Below are positions 43,142-53,219 of a stretch of 64,000 bases of DNA, in pieces. The stretch is from positions 1 to 64,000 of the forward strand of contig JAPSJC010000005.1 of NCBI GenBank assembly GCA_031178355.1. The letters run 5' to 3'. The position numbers and the translations under genes were made by a program. The first letter of the stretch is position 1. The number at the start of each line of letters is the position of its first letter. This DNA is from Ureibacillus sp. (GTDB taxonomy: Bacteria; Bacillota; Bacilli; Bacillales_A; Planococcaceae). Below the pieces are notes generated by a model. The model was given only the letters and a program-made list of their open reading frames with translations. It was not told the DNA's origin and did no database searches.

Positions 43142-43177
43142 TAAACTAGTTTTGTAGAATGTTAGGGGGGATTGTAA

Positions 43178-44401
43178 ATGTCAAGTAGGGTAATAAAATT
43201 AGATTCGCAAATGTTTGCATCAGCCGATCGTATCGAACAAATTACAAAAAAGATTATTAATGAGAAAAAAAGGGGATTAAATGTCGTTGTAGTAGTACCC
43301 TTTATACACTTACTCGATGAAAAGTTAAAGCAGTATGCCTACTCAATCACAAATGAACCATCTAAGCGAGAATTAGATGCAATCCGCTCAACAAACAGCC
43401 AAATTGCTAGTAGCTTGTTAGCCATTGCAATTAATAAATTCGGATTCAAGGCAGTTTCACTTACGGGATGGCAAGCAGGTATTGAAACAATTACACCAAA
43501 CCGGACAGTTTTAATTGAAAATGTTAATCGTCAAATAATAAAAGATTACTTAAATAATGATGTGATTCCAATTATTGCTGGAGGACAAGGAATAGACCAG
43601 GATAATAATATAACAATTCTTGGTGAGGGTGGAGCTGAAACTAGTGCAGTAGCAGTTGCCATTGCAATAGAAGCTGATAAGGTAGATATTTACACTAACG
43701 CAATTGGTGTATATACAGCCGACCCCAAAATTGTTAAGGCAGCTCGCAAAATAAATCAAATAACCTATGATGAAATGCTGGAGCTATCCCTTTTAGGATC
43801 AAAAATAATCCATCCCCGTGCAGTTGAATTAGCGAAAAAGTATTCTATGCCATTAGATGTTTGTTCAAGCACTGAGAACGTACCAGGTACATTGATTAAG
43901 GGAGAGGTTGAGATGGAGAGAAATTTAATTGTTCGTGGAGTTGCATATGAAACGGATATTATTCGTTTAACAGTAGGTTATGAATCATATGAACAAGTTT
44001 CACTAGCGAGCTTATTTACAACATTAGCTGAAAATCAAATTAACGTAGATATCATTGTTCAAGCAGTAATCGATGGTGTGAAACCAACTGTATCCTTCTC
44101 AATCGATAAAGAAGTATTTGCAGAAGCTATTAAAGTATTAGAATCACATAAACAATCATTAGGATTTAGTTATGCTGATTTTGAAGTAGGATTAGCAAAA
44201 GTTTCAATTGTTGGGTCCGGAATGACTTCAAATCCAGGTGTAGCTGCACGAATGTTCGAACGATTATTAAAAGAAAACATACTAGTAAAAATGGTGAGTA
44301 CTTCAGAAATCAAGGTTTCTGTTGTGGTCCCGCAAGATGATATGGTACGTGCAGCAAATGCCCTCCATGACGAATTTAATTTAGTTGAAGAATTATTATA
44401 A
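43178..44401 (+). CDS. lysC: LysC-type aspartokinase homologue with degenerate kinase active site and intact ACT region
   Basis: 407 aa; KLDSQMFA replaces KFGGTSVG, STNSQIA replaces (S/A)TGEQV, GEGGAETS replaces GRGGSDTT; ACT VSIVGSGMTSNPGVAARMF and MVSTSEIKVSVVV intact. Confidence 0.88.
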   Translation: MSSRVIKLDSQMFASADRIEQITKKIINEKKRGLNVVVVVPFIHLLDEKLKQYAYSITNEPSKRELDAIRSTNSQIASSLLAIAINKFGFKAVSLTGWQAGIETITPNRTVLIENVNRQIIKDYLNNDVIPIIAGGQGIDQDNNITILGEGGAETSAVAVAIAIEADKVDIYTNAIGVYTADPKIVKAARKINQITYDEMLELSLLGSKIIHPRAVELAKKYSMPLDVCSSTENVPGTLIKGEVEMERNLIVRGVAYETDIIRLTVGYESYEQVSLASLFTTLAENQINVDIIVQAVIDGVKPTVSFSIDKEVFAEAIKVLESHKQSLGFSYADFEVGLAKVSIVGSGMTSNPGVAARMFERLLKENILVKMVSTSEIKVSVVVPQDDMVRAANALHDEFNLVEELL

Positions 44402-44411
44402 ACAGCAAAAA

Positions 44412-44447
44412 ACAGATCCTGTTTTAATATAGGATCTGTATTCTTTT
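44412..44447. terminator. Terminator between lysC and yslB
   Basis: ACAGATCCT..AGGATCTGT plus T-rich tail. Confidence 0.75.
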
Positions 44448-44854
44448 TAACTAATTTTTTCTTTTATATCCCATTTTACAGTAAATTGAACAGTACTATG
44501 TTTCTCTTTTTTTTCATCGTAACATTCTGTTAGGTATCCATTGTTGTTTTGGATTTGTTCTGCAATGAAACCTGCTTCTAATCGGAATATGCGTTTTTCT
44601 ATATTAAGTAATTCTGGGTTGTTTGTTAATTGAAAAATATATCCGTCTTTCAATTCTTTTTCTAATGATAGCGAACCCCAACCAGCATCCTCGAAAAATG
44701 TAATAATTAATTGAATGTCACCACAAGGGAATTTACGTGCTAAATCCTTGCCTACCCAATATAATACGTCACTTTCATGTTTTCCAAGTATTGTAGATAG
44801 TGCATAGTCTCTTATTATTTCATAACCGAATGCCGGGACATTTTGCCTAGTCAT
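44447..44854 (-). CDS. yslB: YslB-like DUF2507 protein
   Basis: PAFGYEIIRDYALSTILGKHESDVLYWVGKDLARKFP; between lysC and sdhC. Confidence 0.88.
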   Translation of the reverse strand: MTRQNVPAFGYEIIRDYALSTILGKHESDVLYWVGKDLARKFPCGDIQLIITFFEDAGWGSLSLEKELKDGYIFQLTNNPELLNIEKRIFRLEAGFIAEQIQNNNGYLTECYDEKKEKHSTVQFTVKWDIKEKIS

Positions 44855-45056
44855 AGTCGAATTACCTCTTTCTTTAAAAAGCTTCATTATAATTTGAATT
44901 ATATTCCATTAATACGTATGTTCATGCAAAAAAAAACTTGTCCTAAATATCAATAAAAAATTTCAAGTTGCCTTGACGGTCTTTCCCGATGAGAGTACAA
45001 TGGACATGTCATATTATTGTAACATGATAAGATAAGCAGTCAATATTAGTACTCTA

Positions 45057-45070
45057 TAAAACCGCTTACA
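45057..45070 (+). promoter_or_regulatory. Possible cre (CcpA) site upstream of sdhC
   Basis: TAAAACCGCTTACA, one mismatch to TGWAANCGNTNWCA. Confidence 0.35.
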
Positions 45071-45113
45071 ATATTGGCTCACTATTTAAAAGTATTTGAG
45101 GGGGGTAATAATC

Positions 45114-45728
45114 TTGTCGAAGAATCAGGAGTTTTATTGGCGCCGTCTACATTCTCTATTAGGTGTTATTCCTGTAGGATTGTTCTTGGTGTTCCACTTG
45201 TCACTTAACTTCACTGCTACTGGTGGAGAAGAGACTTACAACAATGCTACTGGAATGATGGAATTAATTCCACATTGGTTATTGCTAATTGTAGAATGGG
45301 TAGTTATTTACATACCACTATTAATGCATGGTTTGTATGGCGTATACATTGCATTCACTGCAACAAATAACGCAAAACGTTTTAGCACTTTCCGTAACTG
45401 GATGTTCGTATTACAACGTTTCACAGGTGTATTCCTTGTAATATTCATAGCATGGCACATCTTCCAAACTCGTATTCAAAAAGCACTTGGTGCAGAAGTT
45501 AACTTTAATATGATGGAAGAAATTGTTGCAAATCCTTGGATGTTAACATTCTACATTGTGGGTATTATTTCAGCTACTTTACACTTATCTAATGGTATTT
45601 GGTCATTCTTAGTAAGTTGGGGGATTACACAATCACCGAAGTCTCAAAAAATTGCAACTTACGTAACAATGATATTCTTTGTAGTATTAAGCGTAGTTGG
45701 GGTTGCAGCAATTCTAGCATTCGTTTAA
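45114..45728 (+). CDS. sdhC: Succinate dehydrogenase cytochrome b558 subunit (TTG start)
   Basis: FYWRRLHSLLGVIPVGLFLVFHL; SD gaggggggt. Confidence 0.95.
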   Translation: MSKNQEFYWRRLHSLLGVIPVGLFLVFHLSLNFTATGGEETYNNATGMMELIPHWLLLIVEWVVIYIPLLMHGLYGVYIAFTATNNAKRFSTFRNWMFVLQRFTGVFLVIFIAWHIFQTRIQKALGAEVNFNMMEEIVANPWMLTFYIVGIISATLHLSNGIWSFLVSWGITQSPKSQKIATYVTMIFFVVLSVVGVAAILAFV

Positions 45729-45777
45729 TAGATTTGTAGAACTTCCTATAGTAAATAATGAGGAGTGAGGAATAAAC

Positions 45778-47523
45778 ATGGCGAAAAGTAAAATCATCGT
45801 CGTTGGTGGCGGATTAGCAGGCTTAATGGCTACAGTTAAAGCTGCCGAAGAAGGCACTGAAGTAGAATTATTCTCATTAGTTCCCGTTAAACGTTCACAC
45901 TCTGTTTGTGCACAAGGCGGAATTAATGGAGCAGTTAATACAAAAGGTGAAGGAGATTCTCCTTGGATTCACTTTGATGATACAGTTTATGGTGGAGACT
46001 TCTTAGCAAACCAACCACCAGTTAAAGCAATGTGTGATGCCGCACCTGGTATCATTCACTTATTTGACCGTATGGGTGTAATGTTTAACCGTACACCAGA
46101 AGGTTTATTAGATTTCCGTCGTTTCGGTGGTACATTAATGCACCGTACTGCATTCGCTGGTGCGACTACTGGACAACAATTACTTTATGCATTAGATGAA
46201 CAAGTTCGTCGTCACGAAGTTGCAGGACTAGTAACGAAATACGAGCATTGGGAATTCCTTGGAGCTGTTCTTGACGATGAAGGCGTTTGCCGTGGTATCG
46301 TAGCTCAAAACATGCAAACAGAAGAAATATTATCATTCCGTTCAGATGCTGTTATTATGGCAACTGGTGGTCCTGGTATTATTTTTGGTAAATCTACTAA
46401 CTCTGTTATCAACACTGGTTCTGCAGCATCAATTGTTTATCAACAAGGTGCTTCATATGCAAACGGTGAAATGATCCAAATTCACCCAACTGCAATTCCT
46501 GGTGATGACAAAAACCGTTTAATGTCTGAATCAGCACGTGGTGAAGGTGGACGTGTTTGGACTTATAAAGATGGTAAGCCTTGGTACTTCTTAGAAGAGA
46601 AATACCCTGCATACGGTAACTTAGTACCTCGTGATATCGCGACTCGTGAAATTTTCGACGTATGTGTTAATCAAAAATTAGGTGTTAACGGTGAAAACGT
46701 TGTTTATCTAGATCTTTCACACAAAGATCCACATGAATTAGATGTTAAACTTGGTGGTATCATCGAAATTTACGAAAAATTCGTAGGAGATGACCCACGT
46801 AAATTACCTATGAAAATTTTCCCAGCTGTTCACTATTCTATGGGTGGCTTATGGGTAGATTATGATCAAATGACTGAAATTCCTGGTCTATTTGCTGCTG
46901 GTGAATGTGATTACTCTCAACACGGTGCGAACCGTCTTGGTGCAAACTCGTTATTATCAGCGATTTATGGTGGTTCTGTTGCAGGTCCAAACGCTGTTAA
47001 ATACGTTAAAGGCTTGAAAAAACATGCGGAAGATCTTCCACAATCTCTTTACGATGCTCGTGTAAAAGAAGAGCAAGAAAAATGGGATAATATCCTTAAA
47101 ATGGATGGAACTGAAAACGCATACCTACTACACAAAGAACTTGGCGAGTTAATGACTGATAATGTAACAGTAGTTCGTTATAACGATCGCCTTGAAAAAA
47201 CTTACAACATTCTTGGTGAAATGTTAGAGCGTTGGGAAAACATCAACATTAACGATACTCAAAAATGGAGTAACCAAGGGGCTCACTTCACTCGTCAATT
47301 GAAAAACATGTTATATCTTGCTCGTGTTATCACAAAAGGAGCACTTTTACGTAACGAATCACGTGGAGCGCACTATAAACCAGATTTCCCAGAACGTGAT
47401 GATGAGAACTTCTTAAAAACAACTATGGCGAAGTTCAATCCACAAACTGGCGAACCTGAAATTAGCTACCAAGAAATAGACGTTTCATTAATTCCTCCAC
47501 GTAAACGTGACTATTCTGCATAA
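45778..47523 (+). CDS. sdhA: Succinate dehydrogenase flavoprotein subunit
   Basis: SVCAQGGINGAVN, HQ-type FAD/active-site motifs; 581 aa. Confidence 0.97.
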   Translation: MAKSKIIVVGGGLAGLMATVKAAEEGTEVELFSLVPVKRSHSVCAQGGINGAVNTKGEGDSPWIHFDDTVYGGDFLANQPPVKAMCDAAPGIIHLFDRMGVMFNRTPEGLLDFRRFGGTLMHRTAFAGATTGQQLLYALDEQVRRHEVAGLVTKYEHWEFLGAVLDDEGVCRGIVAQNMQTEEILSFRSDAVIMATGGPGIIFGKSTNSVINTGSAASIVYQQGASYANGEMIQIHPTAIPGDDKNRLMSESARGEGGRVWTYKDGKPWYFLEEKYPAYGNLVPRDIATREIFDVCVNQKLGVNGENVVYLDLSHKDPHELDVKLGGIIEIYEKFVGDDPRKLPMKIFPAVHYSMGGLWVDYDQMTEIPGLFAAGECDYSQHGANRLGANSLLSAIYGGSVAGPNAVKYVKGLKKHAEDLPQSLYDARVKEEQEKWDNILKMDGTENAYLLHKELGELMTDNVTVVRYNDRLEKTYNILGEMLERWENININDTQKWSNQGAHFTRQLKNMLYLARVITKGALLRNESRGAHYKPDFPERDDENFLKTTMAKFNPQTGEPEISYQEIDVSLIPPRKRDYSA

Positions 47524-47545
47524 TTTATAAAGGGGGTCATTAATC

Positions 47546-48328
47546 ATGACAACAGCCGTAGAAACAACTGGCAGAACGGTGAAACTTGAAATCCTACGTC
47601 AAGACCGACAAGGAGAACCAACTCGTTGGGAAAAATTCGAAGTTCCTTACCGTCCTGGTATGAATGTTATCTCTGCTTTAATGTTTATCCAACAAAACCC
47701 AGTTACAGCTGATGGTCAAAATACTTCTCCTGTAACTTGGGACATGAACTGTCTTGAGGAAGTATGTGGTGCATGTTCGATGGTAATTAATGGTCGTCCT
47801 CGTCAATCATGTTCTACACTGATTGACCAATTAGAACAACCAATTCGTCTTGAGCCAATGAAAACTTTCCCGATTGTACGTGACTTACAAGTTGACCGTA
47901 GCCGTATGTTCAACGCACTAAAAAAAGTAAAAGCATGGGTTCCAATTGATGGTACTTACGATTTAGGCGAAGGACCACGTATGCCAGAACGTAAACGTCA
48001 GTGGGCTTACGAATTATCGAAATGTATGACTTGTGGTGTATGTATGGAAGCATGTCCGAACGTATCTGAATCATCTTCATTCATTGGACCAGCTCCACTT
48101 TCACAAGTACGTTTATTCAACGCACATCCAACAGGTGCAATGACAAAAGACGAGCGTTTAAACGCAATTATGGGTGATGGAGGCCTTGCAAACTGTGGTA
48201 ACTCACAAAACTGTGTAGCTGCATGTCCAAAAGGTATTCCATTAACAACTTCAATTGCTGCATTAAACCGTGCAACTACTGTACAAATGTTCCGTAACTT
48301 CTTCGGATCTGATCATATGGTAGACTAA
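47546..48328 (+). CDS. sdhB: Succinate dehydrogenase iron-sulfur subunit
   Basis: CGACSMVINGRPRQSC, CMTCGVCMEACP, CGNSQNCVAACPK. Confidence 0.97.
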   Translation: MTTAVETTGRTVKLEILRQDRQGEPTRWEKFEVPYRPGMNVISALMFIQQNPVTADGQNTSPVTWDMNCLEEVCGACSMVINGRPRQSCSTLIDQLEQPIRLEPMKTFPIVRDLQVDRSRMFNALKKVKAWVPIDGTYDLGEGPRMPERKRQWAYELSKCMTCGVCMEACPNVSESSSFIGPAPLSQVRLFNAHPTGAMTKDERLNAIMGDGGLANCGNSQNCVAACPKGIPLTTSIAALNRATTVQMFRNFFGSDHMVD

Positions 48329-48364
48329 TTAGTCTTAAGTAATTTATTACAGATTAATATTTTT

Positions 48365-48410
48365 GAAGGACATCTAGTCAAACTTTTTGACTTTAGATGT
48401 CCTTCTTTTC
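48365..48410 (+). terminator. Terminator after sdhB
   Basis: GAAGGACATCTAgTCAAA..TTTGACTTTAGATGTCCTTC. Confidence 0.85.
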
Positions 48411-48686
48411 ATTTCTTGCATAAACTGTAGGTATAATTCTCACCAATCGAATCTTCATTAATCCTAAAGTAATTTCAGCACTATTTCCTTAAGTATTTAG
48501 CTGAATCATTATCGTCCAAAAATATAAGTGCCAAATGTTAAGGTTCAATCATAAATTAATTGGTAGCAGTAGTACATTATCCGAAAGCATTATCATAGCT
48601 AAGTAGACAGATAATTTATACAATTGGAATTTTTAGTTAATTGGCTGTAAACTATAAAAAAACATTGTCAAAGGGGATGTACAATT

Positions 48687-49130
48687 TTGCGAGCTAATTA
48701 CATTGAAAATCCGGTTGAGTGGGAAGAAGAGTTTACATTTCACATTGAGGTCAAAGTACGTTTTTCAGAAACAGATATGTATGGTCATTTAAACAATACG
48801 ATTCCATTTGTATATTTCGAAGAGGCTCGTATCGAATATTTAAAACATATTGGCTATTATAATTGGTCTTCATCTGACTCTGAAAAAATTATCGTCGTTG
48901 CAGATCTTCAGTGTGATTTTTTAAAACAAGTTTATTTTGACGAACTTCTCAAAATCTATGTCAAAGCTGCAAATGTTGGGACATCATCAGTTGATATTCA
49001 TTATTTAGCTAAAAATGAAGAAAGCGAAACAGTGTTCACTGGCCGTGGTGCTGTTGTTCAAATTAATAAGTCAACAGGAAAGGGAACCCCTTGGACAGAA
49101 AAAGAAAAATTATTATTGCATGGGAATTAG
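48687..49130 (+). CDS. 4HBT/acyl-CoA thioesterase-like protein (YsmA-like)
   Basis: VRFSETDMYGHLNNTIPFVYFEEARIEYL. Confidence 0.88.
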   Translation: MRANYIENPVEWEEEFTFHIEVKVRFSETDMYGHLNNTIPFVYFEEARIEYLKHIGYYNWSSSDSEKIIVVADLQCDFLKQVYFDELLKIYVKAANVGTSSVDIHYLAKNEESETVFTGRGAVVQINKSTGKGTPWTEKEKLLLHGN

Positions 49131-49202
49131 TTAAAATGCCCTCACGCACCTATTACTCTCAACATACTTTACATAGAAGAGGAGATAGGAGGGTGTTGCC
49201 TT

Positions 49203-49424
49203 ATGAATAGCCCGCAGCATCGTTCGCTTTTGACGAAAAGAGAACGTGAAATTTTCCAATTACTAATATTAGATTATACAACGAAGGAAATTTCGCAAAA
49301 GCTGAATATTAGCGAGAAAACGGTGCGTAATCATATTTCAAACACGATTCAAAAACTAGGTGTATCAAGTAGATCACAGGCACTGATTGAATTGCTGAGG
49401 CTAGACGAATTATCACTACACTGA
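49203..49424 (+). CDS. gerE: Spore regulator GerE (LuxR-type HTH)
   Basis: LTKREREIFQLLILDYTTKEISQKLNISEKTVRNHISNTIQKLGV; syntenic. Confidence 0.93.
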   Translation: MNSPQHRSLLTKREREIFQLLILDYTTKEISQKLNISEKTVRNHISNTIQKLGVSSRSQALIELLRLDELSLH

Positions 49425-49988
49425 TTGGATACTTGCTATTTCTAGAAAAACACTTCAAAATAGTATTAACTTCATTTTATGTATAAATTATCACCATATA
49501 TAGAGGATTCGTCTATAATAATGGTGTTGATCTATAATATTTTTTGTAAAGTTAGTATTTAGGTATAGTGTTTCTTGTTTTTCTCAAACATAGTGAAGCT
49601 TTATTTAGTTAAGTTTTATTTAATTGAGACAAGGAATTAAGAAGTGTAATGTGTAGCAAGTTGAAAGGATTAAGAAAACATATCGGTAAACATGAATACT
49701 TCGATTTTTATTATGTACCAATAATAATTGCAACATTTTTATTTTAAGATGGAATAATTCCTCTGCAATTAAACACGCTTTTTTGGTTACATGAATCGGG
49801 CGATATGACAATCGGGATCATTTCGAATGAAACCTTTTATGTAAGACAAATCGACTTAAACTATATGAAATGAAAATGTAAAAGTAGTGCATAATCGTTT
49901 TATATATCTACCGCCTAAATAATTCATACTTTATAATAATATATGTACCACTAAATGAAATAAATATGAACAAACCATACATGAAAAG

Positions 49989-50032
49989 CAGAAATGGGAC
50001 TTCAACAAAGGATGTCTCATTTCTGTCTATTT
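49989..50032 (+). terminator. Hairpin/terminator immediately upstream of racE
   Basis: CAGAAATGGGAC...GTCTCATTTCTG, 12-bp stem with one G-U pair, T-rich tail. Confidence 0.55.
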
Positions 50033-50060
50033 TGTAATGGTAAAGGATCGAGGCGGTAAT

Positions 50061-50858
50061 ATGAATGCCCCTATAGGCGTAATTGATTCAGGGGTTGGTG
50101 GTTTAACTGTAACAAAAGAAATCATGAAGGTTTTACCACACGAAACCATTTATTATATTGGTGACACTGCAAGATGTCCATATGGACCGAGAGATAAGCA
50201 GGAAGTAAAAACTTTTACTTGGCAAATGGCGAAGGCGTTACAACGACTAAATATTAAAATGTTAGTCATTGCTTGTAATACCGCGACTGCAGTTACCCTG
50301 GAAAGTTTGCAACAAAAATTACCAATACCTGTTATAGGAGTCATTAATCCGGGTGCAAGAGCTGCTGAGAAAAAAACGAAAAGAAATGAAATTGTAGTGT
50401 TAGCAACAGAAGGAACAATTAAGAGTGGAGCCTATGAAAATGCACTACTATCTTTAAGCTCGAAGGCGAAAATAATTCCTCTTGCTTGCCCGACTTTCGT
50501 GCCACTTGTAGAGAGCGGAGAATACGAAGGGCAATTTGCATTCGACTTAGTAGCAAATGGTTTAAAACCACTTGTAAAAGAAAAATTTGATACGGTTATA
50601 TTAGGTTGTACTCATTATCCAATACTTCAACAACATATAGAAAAATTCGTAGGTCCAGATGTAACAGTACTTTCTTCTGCTGAAGAAACAGCAAAAGAAG
50701 TTGGTGAATGGTTAGCGTATCACAATCTTCTTAATGATAGTGACGAAGAGCCACACCATATATTTCATACAACTGGTTCTGTTCCGATATTTAAAATGAT
50801 TGCTGAAAAGTGGTTGCAAAGTAAGCAATTAGATGTGCGCCGTATAAAATTAGAATAA
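50061..50858 (+). CDS. racE: Glutamate racemase
   Basis: PIGVIDSGVGGLTV, IACNTATA, LGCTHYP. Confidence 0.96.
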   Translation: MNAPIGVIDSGVGGLTVTKEIMKVLPHETIYYIGDTARCPYGPRDKQEVKTFTWQMAKALQRLNIKMLVIACNTATAVTLESLQQKLPIPVIGVINPGARAAEKKTKRNEIVVLATEGTIKSGAYENALLSLSSKAKIIPLACPTFVPLVESGEYEGQFAFDLVANGLKPLVKEKFDTVILGCTHYPILQQHIEKFVGPDVTVLSSAEETAKEVGEWLAYHNLLNDSDEEPHHIFHTTGSVPIFKMIAEKWLQSKQLDVRRIKLE

Positions 50859-51008
50859 AAATCTTTTGTTATACTAAAATAAAGTTCTTTTATCCATAAT
50901 GGTTTTTCTTTATTATAAATAAAGCTGAGTAATTACGGTTTATTCGGTTTAAATAAAGTGCCTGGTACAATTTTGTACTAGGCATGATTTTTCTGAGGAG
51001 GACAAGCT

Positions 51009-51758
51009 ATGAGTAGACATGATGGACGAGTACCAAACGAATTGAGATTGATTTCAATTGAACCAAACTATTTAATGCATCCCGAGGGATCTGTATTAAT
51101 TCAAGTAGGAAATACAAAAGTAATTTGCACAGCAACAGTTGAAGATAAGGTTCCTGGTTTTTTACGTGGACAAGGTAAAGGGTGGATTACAGCAGAATAT
51201 TCAATGTTACCAAGAGCAACAGCTGAGAGAACACAACGTGAGGCATCCCGAGGGAAAATCAATGGTCGTACTATGGAAATACAACGTCTAATTGGACGAG
51301 CTTTACGTGCTATTGTTGATTTAGAGGCACTTGGAGAAAGAACGCTATGGGTGGATTGTGATGTTATTCAAGCCGATGGCGGAACAAGGACCGCATCGAT
51401 TACTGGTGCATTTGTAGCATTAACTCAAGCAATAGCGAAAATTCATAATGAAAAACCTTTTTCAAAGTTCCCAGTTGTTGATTTCTTAGCAGCAACAAGC
51501 GTTGGTTTCATCGATGAAATTGGACCTGTATTAGACTTAGATTATGTAGAAGATTCAAGTGCTCAAGTTGATATGAATCTTGTAATGACGGGAAGTGGAC
51601 GTTTTGTAGAAATACAAGGTACAGGGGAAGAAGCAACCTTTTCACGTGAGGATCTAAATAGCTTACTCTCTTTAGGAGAGAAGGGAATATCTGAGTTAAT
51701 CTCCAAACAAAAAGAGATACTGGGAGAAGCTGCAAATTTAATCGGTTTCGTGAAATAA
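51009..51758 (+). CDS. rph: Ribonuclease PH
   Basis: [37 protein letters not shown]. Confidence 0.97.
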   Translation: MSRHDGRVPNELRLISIEPNYLMHPEGSVLIQVGNTKVICTATVEDKVPGFLRGQGKGWITAEYSMLPRATAERTQREASRGKINGRTMEIQRLIGRALRAIVDLEALGERTLWVDCDVIQADGGTRTASITGAFVALTQAIAKIHNEKPFSKFPVVDFLAATSVGFIDEIGPVLDLDYVEDSSAQVDMNLVMTGSGRFVEIQGTGEEATFSREDLNSLLSLGEKGISELISKQKEILGEAANLIGFVK

Positions 51759-51829
51759 AAAACGTTTACTTTGAGGAATCTTGTAACGAGAATAAAAGCA
51801 AATGTAGATTCGGTTTGGAGGAAATAGTA

Positions 51830-52423
51830 ATGAAACAAGTAGTCATTGCAACAAAAAATAAAGGCAAAGCAAAAGATTTTGAAGCACTTTTTACTCCACT
51901 GGGATATGAAGTAGTTACAATGTTTGATGTAGCACCTGATATGGAAATTGAAGAGACAGGTACTACTTTTGAAGAGAACGCGATCTTAAAAGCAGAAACG
52001 CTTTCACGTGCGTTAGGACAGCTAGTAATTGCTGATGATAGCGGTTTAGCCGTTGATGCATTAGAAGGTGAACCAGGCGTTTATTCTGCGCGTTATGCTG
52101 GAGATCATAACGATGAGGCAAATATAGAGAAGGTATTAGAAAATTTACAAGGGGTTCCTGTAGAAGAGCGTACAGCACGTTTTTGTTGTGCTTTAGCTAT
52201 CGCTGGCCCTAATTTAGATACTTATACTGTATTTGGGACGTGTGAAGGTGTTATTTTAACAGAAAAACGTGGTTCAAATGGATTTGGTTATGATCCAATC
52301 TTCTATGTACCTGAACTTGATCGCGCGATGGCCGAATTATCGCCAGAAGAAAAAGGTGCTATATCACACCGTGGCAATGCAATTCGTAAATTATCTGAAG
52401 AATTACCAAAACTAATAGGTTAA
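51830..52423 (+). CDS. rdgB: XTP/dITP diphosphatase
   Basis: [44 protein letters not shown]. Confidence 0.96.
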   Translation: MKQVVIATKNKGKAKDFEALFTPLGYEVVTMFDVAPDMEIEETGTTFEENAILKAETLSRALGQLVIADDSGLAVDALEGEPGVYSARYAGDHNDEANIEKVLENLQGVPVEERTARFCCALAIAGPNLDTYTVFGTCEGVILTEKRGSNGFGYDPIFYVPELDRAMAELSPEEKGAISHRGNAIRKLSEELPKLIG

Positions 52424-52429
52424 AAAAAC

Positions 52430-52460
52430 GAGCATTTTGGGGATGGCTGCTCTTTTTTAT
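52430..52460 (+). terminator. Terminator after rdgB
   Basis: GAGCatttt..ggctGCTC-TTTTTT. Confidence 0.6.
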
Positions 52461-52471
52461 AATTCATAGGG

Positions 52472-52578
52472 GTACTAACCGATTGGGCACTTTATGTGCG
52501 ATATTCGGTAGATAAGTACTATTTTTGCAGTAATACGTGCGTTTTTAGTATAGTTACGTTCGAATATTTGGTACGAGG
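52472..52578 (+). repeat. Degenerate ~21-bp tandem repeat (locus D) upstream of ysnB-like gene
   Basis: Units near 52496 gtgcgatattcggtagataa, 52516 gtactatttttgcagtaatac, 52537 gtgcgtttttagtatagttac, 52558 gttcgaatatttggtacg. Confidence 0.7.
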
Positions 52579-52585
52579 TGATAAA

Positions 52586-53092
52586 ATGAAGTTATTAGTA
52601 ATGAGTGATACACACGGAGATGCAAAAGTCATTAATAGGGTACGCGAAAGGCATAAGGATGTAGATGCAGTCATACATTGTGGTGATAGTGAATTACCTT
52701 TTGATCACGAGTATTTAGATGGGGCAAAACGTGTAAGAGGTAATTGTGATCAAGACATACGTTATCCTGAAGAAGAACTATTCACAATCTCAGGAAAAAG
52801 AATTTTTGTTACACACGGACATTTATTTAACGTAAAATCAACTACAATGAATTTATACTATCGTGCAAAAGAGCTTGAAGCGGATGCGGTCTTTTTTGGT
52901 CATTCCCATGTATTAGGTTGTGAACTTTTGGATAATGTACTATATATGAACCCAGGTAGCCTTTTAAAGCCAAGAGGCATTAATGATAAGAGTTATACAG
53001 TAGTTGAGTTTGTAGATGATGAGTGGAATGTAAAGGGCTTATCTTCTGAAGGAATAGAGCTCTTCTCTCAAAAGTTAAAACTAACGAAATAA
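52586..53092 (+). CDS. YfcE/MJ0936-family metallophosphoesterase (YsnB-like)
   Basis: MSDTHGD, VIHCGDSE, GNCD, THGH, GHSHV, NPGS; the ORF-track N-terminal extension is translated repeat. Confidence 0.92.
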   Translation: MKLLVMSDTHGDAKVINRVRERHKDVDAVIHCGDSELPFDHEYLDGAKRVRGNCDQDIRYPEEELFTISGKRIFVTHGHLFNVKSTTMNLYYRAKELEADAVFFGHSHVLGCELLDNVLYMNPGSLLKPRGINDKSYTVVEFVDDEWNVKGLSSEGIELFSQKLKLTK

Positions 53093-53219
53093 AGCACTAT
53101 AAAGAAAAAGAGTTAAGAATTTAACTTTTGAAAAAAACTTTTTAAAAACTGTTGACTTACTTCGGATTTAAGGATATAATAAATCTTGTCTTTAAGGGAA
53201 ATATTCTCTTGAATGCCAT

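Noticed and set aside
46409-46612. Antisense ORFs inside conserved genes (this one in sdhA; also 1053-1328, 16403-16729, 22261-22575, 24499-24732, 34488-34811, 39410-39691 and similar)
   Set aside because: Opposite strand of well-recognised CDSs, no SD, low-complexity translations.
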